In this document: positions 11,519-23,757 of the stretch, piece after piece | Numbering within the stretch: the stretch's first letter is position 1 | Layout: each line of letters opens with the position of its first letter | Origin: Pyricularia pennisetigena | Taxonomy: Eukaryota; Ascomycota; Sordariomycetes; Magnaporthales; Pyriculariaceae | Assembly (NCBI RefSeq): GCF_004337985.1 | Contig: NC_043741.1 | Span: forward strand, 4,130,140 to 4,194,139 | DNA length: 64,000 nucleotides | Direction of reading: 5' to 3' | Made by a program: the position numbers and the translations under genes | Notes under the pieces: model-generated | Databases searched by the model: none | What the model was told of the DNA's origin: nothing | Seen by the model: only the letters and a program-made list of their open reading frames with translations

Positions 11519-13973
11519 GATAGGGTGGATACCTGGGTAAGGTGTGAAAAAAAAAAAACAAGGCAGTAAAGGTGCTTTCAAGGGTTAACCTATCACTGGC
11601 TGGTGGTAATCCAACAGTAGGGCTGAACTTATGGTAGTACGAGTTTTGTTTCTTGTGTCAATCGACGTGGAGGATGAGGGAAGATCCGGGTCTAGAAAAA
11701 CGGAGCCCTATGAATCGTGGGAAAGACAAGAAGAAAAGACGATGAGAATGAAAGGCAAGCCTTTCGTAAACACCACGGCACCGGTAAGGTACAAGATCTG
11801 GCTGCGTTGGACGGGCACCTGTGTAAGCCTGTACGCCAATGAAAAAAAGATTATGGTCTTGTGTTAAGAGAAAAAAAAAATTACAACAAAACATGAGATG
11901 GATTTGCAGAGGCGGTGCAAGAAAGAAACGGGTTGAAACTAGCTTGCAAGACAACCAAGAGATGGCACCATACTATCTATAATAAGGGAAGAGTCCTGTG
12001 AAGATTTTTTTTTCGCCAACAGAGGGTAAAGAAAAAAAAAAGGGAAGTGCCGTCATAGTTAGGACGCCCCCTCTTTTCCCCGTTCAAGGGTTTGGTTGCC
12101 GAAGATCATGAGCGTTTGTTTCCCCCACGCGCCGAGGACGGCCGACTGTTACGCTTTTGTTTGCGGGTTGGCGACGCGGCGGAGCTTATGCCAATTCACC
12201 TTTGTCGGTCTAATTACATGATCAAAACTGATCAAATGACACAACACGACACGAAAGCAATGTTTGTAAAGAGCATGTGGCTGGTCACGGGCGACAAGTT
12301 CAGACAAACCGCATAAAAACCCTGCACTTTTGTCATCGAGATGGCCATGATTCCCAACACTTGATTAAGTTACATTGGGCTTTGCCTTACCGGGACGGTG
12401 CCGGGAAGCACGCTCCGGGATACTGCCCCTCACAGTTTGCTCCTCACTGTGGCGTAGCTTCTGTGATCTCATTATTGCTCAGCGCTGGATGGTAGAAATA
12501 AAAAAAAATTGACAGCATCACGAGGTGAAACATCTACCCTAACCCTGTGATGAAGTTTGTACTACTGTGAGTATGTCGCAATCCGGCAATGACAAGCATG
12601 GGCTATATATGTACCTGGAAGCAAAGCAAAATTCAGATGGATGCAATCAAACAACCAAACAATCATTGATGTTAGCGAGAGATTCCGACTCGCGGGAATC
12701 CGATCCCTGGCTTTGGCTGATATTACCCCACGATTTTATGCGATGAATTAACGATCGATTAAACGGATGGACGTGCCTGATCAGGTTCATCAGCGTGCCT
12801 GCCTCGGTCGAGGTCTGCCGAAGCATGTTTGCTTTTTTGACCAAACCTTCTGACAGAAGAAGAAAAAAAAGCCTTTCAAACTGCACATTCACTCAAATTA
12901 CTCCTGTAGTGCATGCATCGAGCATATCTATTTTTTTCTTTGCCATTCGGGGCTTGCCCTTACCCAGCCTTACGCTGTGCTTCCTCCACTTGACAAACAT
13001 TCTTTTTCAATTTTCCCCCCCTCTTGGGTGTCCAATGGAACACCGCGAGTCTTTCTTCCCTTAACACCGAGCCTCCATTTCAGGTACGGTGGGCGAGGTG
13101 GGTAGAGATAGATAGGTGCCCAATTCGACTTGCCACGCAATGTGCCACCGGGCTTCCCCCTTCTGGGTAGGTTTCCTTTGGTTCTGGCATTGATTGCAAG
13201 CTTGGCTGGGCGCTTCCATGCGAGGCTCTCACCATGGAGAAAGGATGCATGTGCGCATTTCCCCCCCTCTCACAATCTCACTTAAGCGCCCACGCCCCAA
13301 GATGGTCTGGTCAGGCACTCTGATTGGACACATGCTCCCCCATCATGACAGGCCTCCCTTGCGGGAGACGATGATGGGCTGGGCCGAAGCCCCTCCAAAA
13401 TGACGGATGGATGCTGGAGCTGCAGCGGACAAGTCACATTGATTGATTTGTCGCCCGCCGGGATCTTGCCTCCTAGGGAGTCCAGGTCTAGCTTGGTCGC
13501 CCGGACTGGGAGAGTTGCGCGCGACTGTGTTTTGCCAACTTGTTTGATATTTGGACAAAAGCGAGCAAAGTAAGTAAGTTTGCTTGGTTGCATTTATCAT
13601 TAATTTCAAAGCCAAAACCAGACGGACCGAATCAAATCAAAGCGGCTCTGTTTAATCGGTTCGTCCCTCTGCGCAGTTTTCCGCGGCAGGAGGGGCAGCT
13701 GTCAACCAACCTTCCACCACCACCCACCAGCCAGCCATACATACCACAGCAGCTCCTAGAGCTCTCATATACAAGGCAAAAGAAACCCCGCTGGCCTTCA
13801 AAAACGGCCCCCGAACTGCCTCCGCATCGCGCATCTCGGTCTAGTCTGGGCCTATTAATAAACTCGCATCTACTGCGGGCACGTCATCCTATAGCGCCCG
13901 CCTTGCTCGGATCAAATCCCGCTGCTTTGTACCTGCGTCTGCAGTGAGACAGACTGGGCGCGCACACAAAGTC
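11519..13973. other. Long divergent intergenic region, MFS / WW-PhoD genes
   Basis: About 2.45 kb without a recognisable gene. It contains several A-runs (for example near 11868-11880 and 12031-12041), a C-rich run near 13261-13267 and the leader of the WW-PhoD gene at its right end. Short frames on both strands look random. Confidence 0.55.
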
Positions 13974-16900
13974 ATGGAGCCAAACAGATCCAGGGGCTTT
14001 TCGGATGAAGAGCTCTTCATGAGTCGCCCGGTCGACGACTGTGGCGACAGCCCAACCGTCGAGCCCCTTCGCATCTTCAGCAAGAGTCCTGCCGCCTCGG
14101 ATCAGGCCCGTTTCAAGTACCCGCGACCTCCCGAGCCGGCCTCATCGGCTTCGCCCTCCCACAAGCCGACCTTTCCGCTCCCTCCTGGCGCATCGAGCTC
14201 TGCGGCTCCCCTCCCATACCCCGACGACGAGGATTTGCGCCCTTCGAAGCCGCTCCAATCTAGGCTGCCCTACCCAGATGATGACGTTGGCCGCAGGCCT
14301 TCGCCCGCCGGAAGGATACAGACCAGCAGTCCTGCGAGCTCTGGAGGAAGCTACAATGACATCTCTCCGCGCCTGAGCCTCAGCCCTACCGGCGAAAAGA
14401 GGCCAGGGCTTGCTGAAAGGAGGGGCACTGCGCCCAGTGCGCTGTCGCCAACGAGTCCAGATGGGGACAAGGACAACCTATTCGCAAAGCCTATCAAGCC
14501 GCCCAAGCAGCAACAACCACAACCGCAGGAGCCGCAGCCCAGGATCTCAAACAGCTATCAGAGCAAACCATACTACCCACCGCCTGGAGGCAGCTCCGCA
14601 AGCAATGCTCAGCGACCGAATGTGACTACAAACACGCTCAAGATGCCTCAGGAAAACAGTGTGAACCGTTTCAACTCGAATGCCTCCACATCAACGACCC
14701 GCGCCAGTCGCGGCTCACCTCCGCCGCCGGAAACCCCCATAGTCGAGCCGGGGGTGATTCCTGGTGGTGGCATAGAGGCTCGCTATGCTGCCTCGGGTAT
14801 ATCTGGAACCGCGACCCTCACAGCCCTCCAAGCGCAACAGGCGCAGAGTGCCGCGGCCTCGCAGCGACTTGCCCAGTATGGTGGACAGCCCCCGGCGCAA
14901 CGACCGTGGACGCCGACCGAGACTCCAGACCAGCAGCCTCATGGGCCTCCGACAGTCTACCAGGGCTCAAACCCGGTGGGAAGCCCGTCTCAGTCGTCCA
15001 CGGCACAGAACGCCCAATCCCAGCAGCCAAGTTTGCAAGTTAGCGTTTTGGAGCAGGACTTCCAGCGCATGCAGGCCTCAACCCCTCCTCCTGCATACTC
15101 CAGCGTCAGTGGAGGTGGTTCTGGGTATCCAAACGAGAAACAGCGCCCTGCAGTGCAACAACAGCCCAGTTCCAACTCTCAGCCTGGGCAAGCGCCTGCC
15201 GCTGCAGGTCCTGCGGCCGCCACTGCAGCAGCTTCAGTTGCTGGATCCAGCTCTTCCGGCGCAGTCCAGACTCCTGCTGCTCAAGGCCCCGAGAAGAAGC
15301 CGCAGCAGCAGCAGATTCCAAATCCCTTGGCCTCGCCGGCTCTACAGCATCCGGGTCATCCTGCCTTTGCCAATGACCCCAGGCCAGGAAGCTCCCAGAA
15401 TGGCCAACCGACCATCACGCATACGCCCTCGGTTTTACATGCTCAGGGTCCCTCTTCCCCTCCCCCACTGCCAGAAGGATGGATTTCCCATCTCGACCAG
15501 AACTCTGGGCAGTACTACTATATCCATCTTGCGACTCAGGCTACGCAGTGGGAGTTCCCCAAGGGGCCAAACCCGATCAACCACGAGGTAGCCCCATTGT
15601 CACCAACAGCTTCGACTTATGGCAACTCTCTCGGCTCTCCTTTCCTGGGCGGTAAGCAGGGAATGGCATCTCCCGGCCTGTATCCTCCCCACACCCCTGG
15701 TTACGCCGAGAGCATCATGAGCGTGGCAGCCTCGGCCGCACCGAGTGCTGCTGGTTTCACTGGGCCCCCACCCAGCTCCGGCGTCGAGATCTTCAAGGTG
15801 GCTCCCACAAATGGTGTCTACTTTGGCCCGTACCTGCGTTACGTCAACATGGATGTGGAGAGGGGTGTGTGGTTGGGGAGCATAATGATTGTGACGGACG
15901 CCCCTCAGCCGCCCACGATACACATCCATCGCAGCGTCGACTTGTCGCCAAACCCGCGGCAGCTCATGCCACATGTGATCCATACCCACCAGCGCTGGAG
16001 CTTTTACAAGTATGACTTGGATTTGCAAATGGGCGAGCAAACTGAGAAATGGACCTATGCGGTCACGTCACACATGGGATGCACACGTTATGAGTTCGTC
16101 GTCGCAGGGCGCAGTGAAACCGGCTGGCGCTTTGTGGCGCACTCTGGCAACGACTTCGCCTCTTCAACTTCCCAGAGCGAGAGGGCAAAACTCGGTGGCG
16201 TCGGCTTCATGTGGAAGGACGTGCTCCAGAGGAACCTTGAGTGTGGCGGCTTCCACGTGCAGCTGGGACTGGGTGATCAAATATATGGTGACCGGCTCTG
16301 GAAGGAGGTGCCTCTGCTGAAGCAATGGCTCGCCATCCAAGGAAGGGAGAATCGCAAAGCCGTCCAATGGACTGCGCGACATGAAGAAGACGTTACTCAT
16401 GCCTACTTTCACTATTACACTTCCCATTTTGACCAGCCATTCTTGAGAGAGGCGTTTGCTCAGATTCCTCACATCTTGCAACTCGACGATCACGACATGT
16501 GAGTCAATTTTTTTTTTTCTTTTTCCTTGTATCCCTTTAGCTGATGAATGGAATTTCACGACTAACACGAGCAACAGTTTTGATGGCTTCGGGTCGTATC
16601 CCGACTACATGCAATCGTCCCAAGTTTTCAAGAACATCGGGCGTGTGGCCATTGAAATGTATCTGTTATTTCAACACCACACGACTATTGAAATATTGCG
16701 CAATGTCAACTCGGACATTGATCTATTTACCATCACGGGTTCGGGGTGGCACTTTGTCAAGTATCTGGGCCCGGCAATGGTTGTTGTGGGTATCGATATG
16801 AGATCTGAACGGACCCAAACGCGAGTCTTGGCCGGTCCAACGTACCAAGGCATCTTTCCAAAGGTCGCCATGTTACCACCCAGTGTCCAGCACTGCATAT

Positions 16901-17879
16901 TTATGCTATCCGTGCCACCTATCTATCCCAGGCTCGACACGGTGGAGAGCTTGGCAAACACGTTCAACACGGGCAAGAAGGCGGTCAACACGACATACAA
17001 CCTGCTCGGCAAGGTGACCAGCTCCGTTGCGGGTGTAGTGGGCGGTAAGGAGGTGGTTCAGCATGGTTTCACTCACGTCAAAAAGGCAGTCGGAAAATCT
17101 GGTCTCATGGGCAATGTTCTCAACCAGTTTGGAGAGTTTGACATCGGCGAGGAACTCAAAGACCTGTGGACGCATGAGACCAAGGATTTGGAGCGGACAT
17201 ACCTGATCCGGACTCTGCAAGGAATTTCACAGCAGAAAGGAATAAGGATGAGTTTCATTTCAGGAGGTGAGTTTCTTTCTCGTCTTCTTCCTGAAAACCC
17301 TTCCACTCCTTCATTTTCTGGGCACGGCATCAATTGCAAGCCCAAGGTGAAAACAAAGTGACTAACTTGGCCATGATATGAACAGATGTCAATTGCTGCG
17401 GTGCCGGGTTGGTCCACGACCCGTCTCATCCCAGCGACCACAAAACCATGTACCAAATCATCACATCCCCAATCGTGGCTGCACCGGCAAGCAACTACAT
17501 CCTCAAGATGCTTCACAACTCCAACAAGATGCTTTACGTGCCTGCCAATGGGCACAAGTCCAATGGAGAGGTGTCAGACACCAAAGAGGACATGATGGAG
17601 ATCTTCCAAGTCGACGCGAACGGGTCTCAACGCGAGCTCAAGAAGCTCATGGGACGTCGCAACTATGCTGCCGTTGTGGCGTACGACCCCGAAGTCATCA
17701 ACGCCGCGGCCGGGTCGCAGTACGCCGCAAGCATAATGAATGGTGGCCAACCTCAGGGCCAGGGACTGCAGAAGCTCAGCCTTGCCGTCGACTTTGTGGT
17801 TCAGGGTGATGGATCATTCAATACGCCCACGACCAAGTACGGACCCGTTATTATCCCTCACTTGGAATACGGGCACTGA
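13974..17879 (+). CDS. WW-domain protein with C-terminal PhoD-like metallophosphatase domain
   Basis: Predicted phosphodiesterase/phosphatase of the PhoD-like superfamily fused to a protein-interaction module. Three exons (13974-16498, 16578-17266, 17386-17879) give 1235 aa. Residues 1-490 are low-complexity and rich in Pro, Ser and Gln, likely disordered. One WW domain lies at about 498-532 (LPEGWISHLDQNSGQYYYIH, then TQWEFPKG), with the two signature Trp residues. From about 600 onward is the phosphatase region: GLGDQIYGDRLW gives metal-ligand Asp residues, and exon 1-2 splicing creates LDDHDIFDGFGSYPD, a second ligand motif that is interrupted in the unspliced frame. Exon 3 restores NCCGAGLVHDPSHPSDH. 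Substrate and location are unknown. The frame is open five prime to a GTG at 13944, but the first ATG is at 13974. Confidence 0.87.
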
Positions 17880-18468
17880 AAGGCACATTTTTTTGCCTTG
17901 TTATCTTCTCTTGGATTTCTACGTTACTTTTGATTCACATTGAGTGTGAGAGAGAAGTGTTTTGACGACTGTTGTTCTTTATGATTTGCTTTGAAATGTA
18001 GCGTCATGATGATTCAGATATCCTTTCCCAAAAAAAAAAAAAAATACATACAGCTCCAATCTTGTGGCAAAAGTTTCGTCAAATTGATGGCACATGTGGT
18101 GGCGTAGCGTCCTAGCCTGCCTGCCTTTGTGGTGGTTTCAAAGGAAACAACTCTTTCTGAGTCGCCGCTGGTTTTGTTATATTTTTTTCTTTCTTTTTTA
18201 TTGCCGACAAAGTGCGAAGAAAAATAAGTTTTCTTCATTTTCTTTGGTATCATTCGTGTCATATCTTGAAGCCAGTTGCTCTGACATCTATTTCTCTTTC
18301 TTTTTTTTTTCCGTTTTCTCTCATCAGACGCTTCACTCTATATGTGCTGCGTAGCGCCCCCCAGTCCATAAAGATCAACATTCATGCCCATGACCTTTAG
18401 AGCCGTACTTGAATAGCACCTTGATTCTAGAAATCTGTTCCACGACCACCTTGGTTGCGCCCCGTCTC
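17880..18468. other. Convergent 3' flanks, WW-PhoD / SEC53
   Basis: Nearly 590 bases between two converging stop codons. It holds an A-run at about 18031-18044, several T-rich stretches between 18180 and 18310, and no recognisable coding sequence. Confidence 0.6.
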
Positions 18469-19644
18469 TCACAGGTCAAAGAGCTTCTTGAGCTCGTTCA
18501 TAGTGTCCTGAGGGCTGTCGACAGCATGGCCGATGGTCCTCGGGTCGCTATAGATCTCATAGTCGTTTCCGCCCTCCATGTACTTATCGCCAAAGAAGTG
18601 GATGGTGGTGTACTGGATGCCGCCATCCTTCTTGGCCTCGGCCTCGAGGTGGTTAAGGCAGTAGGTCTTGTCCCAGCCCTTGGGGAAGATGTCGAAAGAA
18701 ATCTCGCCACCAATGGAGAAGCTGTGGTTTGCACGGAGAAGAAAAGGAAAAAGTTGAGTCAGTCGGAGGCCTATACCATTTGTTTATTTTTTTTTCCTCC
18801 TCCCCTGCCCGTTTCACATGGTCTCACAACGAGAGGGACAAAAGAAAGGAGGGAAGACCAAATCACTCACGTCAAGCCAAAGTCGGCAAACTTCTCCTTG
18901 AGCGCCTCGACGAACTTGGCGCGGACCTGGTGGACCTTGTCGTAGGCGTTAAAGTCCTTGCGCTCCTGCGACGAGGCGTTCCTGCCGATGGGCGAGACGT
19001 TGATCATGCCGTTTCGAAACTCGAGAAAGGTGCCGCGCTTGACGGGGATGTCGAGGTCGGCGACGTAGTGCAGGATGAAGCGCACGAGCTCCTTGTAGCG
19101 GTCCTCGCCGATCCAGGCGATGAAGCTCGTCGACGCCAGCGGCTCCCCGCTCTTGAAGGCCGCCAGCCCGTTCTCCGGGAAGCAGTAGTCAAACAGCTTC
19201 TTGACCGAGACTTCGGGCGTGCCGAGCTGCTCCTCCTGCTTGCTCAGGTCCGACCCGCCCACGTAGCCGATGGCGCACTTTTGGCGGAGGCGAGAGAGGA
19301 GGTTCAACATCTCGGGCGAGACCCGCTGTTTTGGGGGGTGGGAGTGGTTAGCTTTTTTCTTCTTCTTTTTTTCGTTTCTTTTTGTCTTATACTTTGGGGG
19401 TGGTGGATCGAGTGGTTTCCAAGTAGCTGCACTGGGAGTAGTCGCTGTCGAAGAGGGAAATCCAAGTCCCATAAGCAACCATGTCTGCGCTCCGAGAGCA
19501 GGTCTTGTAGATTCCATGATATGTGCAGCCGAAAGAGAATTGAAAAAAAAAGCTCACCTTGCGGGCCGGGGTAAGGGTCTCGTCTACATCAAAGAGGCAG
19601 ATGGTGTCCTTCAACGGACGCTGATCAAGAGGAGGGTAAGACAT
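18469..19644 (-). CDS. SEC53: Phosphomannomutase
   Basis: Converts mannose-6-phosphate to mannose-1-phosphate in the cytosol. This supplies GDP-mannose for N- and O-glycosylation, GPI anchors and cell-wall mannan. Three exons (19644-19558, 19325-18871, 18721-18469) give 264 aa, the usual eukaryotic PMM length. The HAD-type nucleophile motif is FDVDETLT with D19 and D21. Further family motifs are [50 protein letters not shown] and [18 protein letters not shown]. Intron 1 (232 nt) falls right after the nucleophile motif and is rich in long T and A runs. Intron 2 splits a Thr codon. It converges with the WW-PhoD gene. Identification is firm. Confidence 0.95.
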
Positions 19645-19689
19645 TTTGGACAGCAGCTTGGTAAGCCGGGATTTTGAATTTGCAGTCAC

Positions 19690-19735
19690 GGGAAGGGAGG
19701 GGGAAAAAGAAGAAAAGAAGACAGGGGGGAAAAGA
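19690..19735 (-). promoter_or_regulatory. CT-rich tract upstream of SEC53
   Basis: Read on the minus strand, this is an almost pure pyrimidine stretch about 45-90 bases before the SEC53 start codon. Pyrimidine tracts near transcription starts are common in highly expressed genes of filamentous ascomycetes. A promoter role is inferred. Confidence 0.45.
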
Positions 19736-20010
19736 TACGACGACGAGTTCAAGCCTTTTTTTTTTTTTTCTTCTTTTGGAGGCGGTCAAGTCCACAACGT
19801 GTGGTACTGCGTGTGCAACTATTGGGGTCGGTCGTGGCGCGTCAAAAGTGGTCAAGAAAAGGAGCCTCCATAGAGCTCCGACAATGACAGTACGTACCTA
19901 CCCCTCACTGCTTGGGCGGGCAGGCTATCTTTCAATTGGGAGCTTCCCCACAAACACACAATACCCCGCCCGCATCACTGTATCCCCTCAGGGTCTCCCT
20001 TGGTTTGGAA

Positions 20011-20100
20011 CCTAGACTGTAGCTAGACCTAGATCCAGGACTAGACCTAGACAAACTAGGTCCAGGCCTAGAACTAAGGCTAGATAGACCTGTCTCTAGC
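20011..20100. repeat. CTAG-dense short-motif cluster
   Basis: Nine CTAG tetramers occur in 90 bases, mostly as CTAGAC or CTAGACC with irregular spacing. A second cluster with the same CTAGAC unit is at 42021-42060. It lies between the SEC53 promoter and the exchanger 3' end. No known element was recognised. Confidence 0.7.
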
Positions 20101-20557
20101 ATGGATGTTCGGGTCAAGATCCGTGTCACTCAGGGTATTTGGCATATTCTTCAAATTTTAAGTATTATTAATGTAAAATTGCACAAACAAGGATTTACCA
20201 ACGCAGAGCGAGCATGTGTGGGTAATCTACGGACGGACCTAGGTATACGGGTAGGTAGTTTAGCTACAGTTTACCATTCATCCATGCATTATATTTGTGC
20301 CAATGCCCAGGCCCATCTAGAGATAATAGATATATATCTTCGGTGCTAGCGTTAGTCTATGTGGCGAGTTAGATGATGTAAAGTAAGGTAGCTGAAGGTA
20401 CCTCATCAATCAAGTATTTTGCCTGATTTCGAACGCTCTTGCTTTCCTCCTTCCGTTGACGTGGTATCGTTCCGCTGCTCCAGCTTGATATAGTCATACA
20501 CGCCATAATCATACATCAAACAAAATAAGAAACAAAGAACAATTACAATACACAGCA

Positions 20558-23500
20558 TTATGCAACTTCCGACCATGTCCCTGTGGCCTCAAATATCAAG
20601 TTGACAACGGTACTGACACTCCAAATCACTATCAAGCTCCATCCGATCTTGCGACTCATGACCCAGTTGTTGAGAGGCACGACAATGAGCAAGAAAACCA
20701 ACGTCAAAAGCAATGTCACGGCCGATATCATCAATGTGCCGCCCACCTGGATATGGTAGGGTTTGTATTTGAGCGGCTTATCGGGATGGTTATGGTGTCG
20801 CTCGTTGGCCGTCTTGGTAGTCATCCAGGCGCCGCCTATGCCGATGCCGAGCAGAATGTTAAGCATCGGTCCGCCAAAGCAAGCAGCCCTGTAGCATATC
20901 CGTCAGCATGCTATGGGGGGGGGTTTTTTTTTTTTAAAAAAAAAAAAAAAAAAGAAAAAGAAAAAGAAAAAAAAAAAACAACTTACAGTGCCATCACTGG
21001 GTAACCTAGTCGCGCCACGGTTATATCTGCAACTAGGTCACCCAGAGAGTTGCCCACCGCGAATATGGTCAACCCGAGGATAGCCTCAGATATACCAAGA
21101 ATGACGCCAAACGCCTTGAGAACACCCACTACCTCTCCGGCGACTGTCGAAATCCAAGCCACACTTATCACAAACCCAAGGAAGCAGAAAAGGAAGTGAT
21201 AGCGGGGGCGCACGTTTGGCGACGTGCTCAAAAGCAACAGAGCCAGGAGTACCAAAGACCCCAAAAGAGAGTACAGCACGAATCTAATCAGTGTCTTCGT
21301 AGGCTTTTCCAGATCGTCTGCCATATTAGCCCATACTATCAAGACCGTGAACAGCGGCCCTGTAAAGATTTGAATAGCCACCAGCCATCTGTTCCAGCCG
21401 GATTCTTCCTCTGTCTCATGGGCTTCGTTATCTTGTACAAGTAGCGGCGTCTGCTCGCCAGGCTTGTTTGGCTGCAGCGACAAGCTGTTCGTGCGTGGCA
21501 TGCCGTTGGTGGTTGACGTTGGGTTCAGTGAACTGGATTCGAATGGGTTGCCCGGAGTTGCCAAAGCAGAATATGGCGATATAGACCGGGAGCGCGTGTT
21601 ACGACGGTACCGCTGCCATTCGGTCTCCGGCCGGTCCACCGACGAAACAGGCTCTGCGCATGCTGGCACACCGGTGGGATGACCAACCTCGTCCTCAATG
21701 GTGGGTGGACCGGCTAGATCTGGATCTTCTTCCAGGCGCTCGGTTTCAACAACAGGTAGCGTGATGACAAGCAAGAGAATGCTCGGGGCCGATATGATGC
21801 TGACAAACTTGTCCCACACGCTTTTGGTTGCCCAGCCCTGGAGAGTCGGGAACAAGGTGCGCAGGAATACATGCGGAGGAGGGAGCACGGAATAAGGCCA
21901 CCACCTAACCGGCTTGGCACACTCTTCTTGAATGTCACCACCGAAATAGCCAGGATTATCAATGGCTGGAGTACTAATCTGATTGATAGGCAATCCCGAG
22001 ATTGGCGTCAACAGCAACGGTGAATCCGAGAGGCCGGGAAAAGGAGATAGAGATGGGGACGATTGCCCGCTTGAGTGAGTCTGGGAGCCCGGTATCTGAA
22101 GCCGTAGAGTCATCGGTGACCCCGGAGGTATACTGGGAGTACCCTCGGCCACGTTGGTACCAGGGGGGAAAAACTCGTGCCATTCCGAAGGCGGAGCCAG
22201 CCTGCCGTCTTTTGTCGTACTCGAGCGGCTCGGGGGAGGTAGGGAATTTTTCGAAGTGGGCCTTATCATAGGGGACGTGGGAGACTCGGTGACTATCCGC
22301 GGCGCTGATGAGGGGCCAGGGAATGTCCAGACTGACGGAAGAGCCCCGTGCGACCTCGCACGATCACGTCCTGGAGAGGCGCTGGTATCATCGGTCGAGG
22401 TTAAGCCCAGCGCATTGTGGGATGCTGTTTCTGATAGCCTCGGGCGGCCCTCTTGAGAGTTGAGCAGCGCTTCTGACTGGCGGCGGGAATGCATCGAAGC
22501 GAGGCGGACGTTGCCTGAGTTTTGAAGCGAGGCCAATACCGAACGAAACTCGAGTGCGCCCACAAAGCTGGGCCGAATTTGAGCCAGCGTCGTATAGCTT
22601 CTGCTCCTAGGACCTCGAGGGCGGTTGACGCGCATGCTGCTCGTCATTTCCGCGGCCACAAACATGTCTCTGTCGAGGTTAACCTCGTCGTCTTGCTCCG
22701 CTTCTACATCATCAACCTCGATCCGAGGGGCTCGCTCCAGCGCGCTGATGTCAGGTGCAGATTCTGCAAGCCGGTCTCGGCCCATGGTACCGGAGTCTTC
22801 ACCTTCTTCATCATTATCTCTGTACGGCTCAAGCTCATCAGCCGGCTGTGTGTTGGCCCCATAAAAGTGGCCTCGAGCCGCAGCCTCTTTTTGCCACTGC
22901 CTCTTGCGACGAGTTACCCACCAGTGCCAGCCGACAACGACCATGACATAAAATATGTAGAAGGCGACCATGATGATGCACTCCCAGAAGTGCAGGTGGC
23001 CGTCTGCCAGGACCGCCATGGCAAAGCTGGCAGCCAGGATGAAGAAGCAGATGTCCCGCACAAAAGTCCTCTTGACAACCTTGAACTCGCGGACCAGAGC
23101 CATGGAGCCTGCAACAACTGCCGTGATGAAGCCGGCCGCGCCTATCAGTTCACCAACGGCCATGCTGCCGCTGTTGGAGCCCATGGCCGCGAAGGTACTA
23201 AACACATCCGGAGATCCATTTCCAAAGGCCAAGAAGGTGACGCCGGCGAGGCTCTCACTGAGGCCCAGGATACTGGCGATAGTTGAGAGGTTGATGCTGA
23301 AAAAGTCCGAGGCAGCAATGCCAATGGTTGTAAACAGCAAGGCTAGCCATGCGGCCAGCAGACCGAATGCGACGGGTTGGGCGCCACCAAGGTTACAATA
23401 ATAGAGTGCCAGGTATGGCAGCAGACCTGCTTCCTCGTCTTGACAATTGGCGAGGACGAAGGCACATTGGTCCTCGGCCTGATGAACCAAGCGGCAGTCG

Positions 23501-23757
23501 ATATCCTCTTTCCGCCGATGGATTAGCGGCGACTGTTCTGGAGACGCGGCGCGATTCCTGAGCAGTGCGTACGTCGCGAGGGATGCCGAAATGAGCATCG
23601 AGGTATAGAAAGGCCTCGCCAGTCTCGGACCAAGCCTGCCTAGTCTTGGCACCTTTGATTGTGGCATGGTGCCAGTCTTGGTATGCGACGACGGTCTAGG
23701 AGGAACTTGCTTGCTCTTCAAGATGTTGAATGTTTGCGAATTGTAGGAGGAAGGCAC
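20558..23757 (-). CDS. Sodium/calcium exchanger family membrane protein (YDL206W/CCX-like)
   Basis: Predicted cation/Ca2+ antiporter of an internal membrane or the plasma membrane; the exact cation and organelle are not shown by sequence. Two exons (23757-20987 and 20888-20558) give 1033 aa. The first exchanger domain carries the alpha-1 repeat at about 165-195 (LSESLAGVTFLAFGNGSPDV), followed by several membrane segments. A central cytosolic loop of roughly 400 residues is rich in Ser, Pro, Asp and Arg. The second exchanger domain carries the alpha-2 repeat at about 887-940 (LGLTIFAVGNSLGDLVADI, then CFGGPMLNILLGIGIGG after splicing). The intron cuts the alpha-2 repeat and contains G9/T12/A18 runs. 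The start could instead be Met31 (MPQSKVPRLG). Family assignment is firm from the paired GNS/GNG motifs. Confidence 0.87.
20915..20953. repeat. G9-T12-A18 homopolymer block inside the exchanger intron
   Basis: Consecutive runs of nine G, twelve T and eighteen A lie within the only intron (20986-20889). The T and A runs form a perfect self-complementary palindrome. It may fold in the pre-mRNA or be prone to length variation or sequencing error. Confidence 0.8.

Larger units (their letters stand above)
19645..20557. other. Promoter side of SEC53 and 3' flank of the exchanger gene
   Basis: The left part is the SEC53 leader: CT-rich on the minus strand, plus a T-run at about 19756-19770. A dense CTAG cluster lies at 20011-20100 and TAGGTA/GGTACC-type motifs lie near 20238-20260 and 20388-20402. 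No gene is recognised. Confidence 0.55.
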
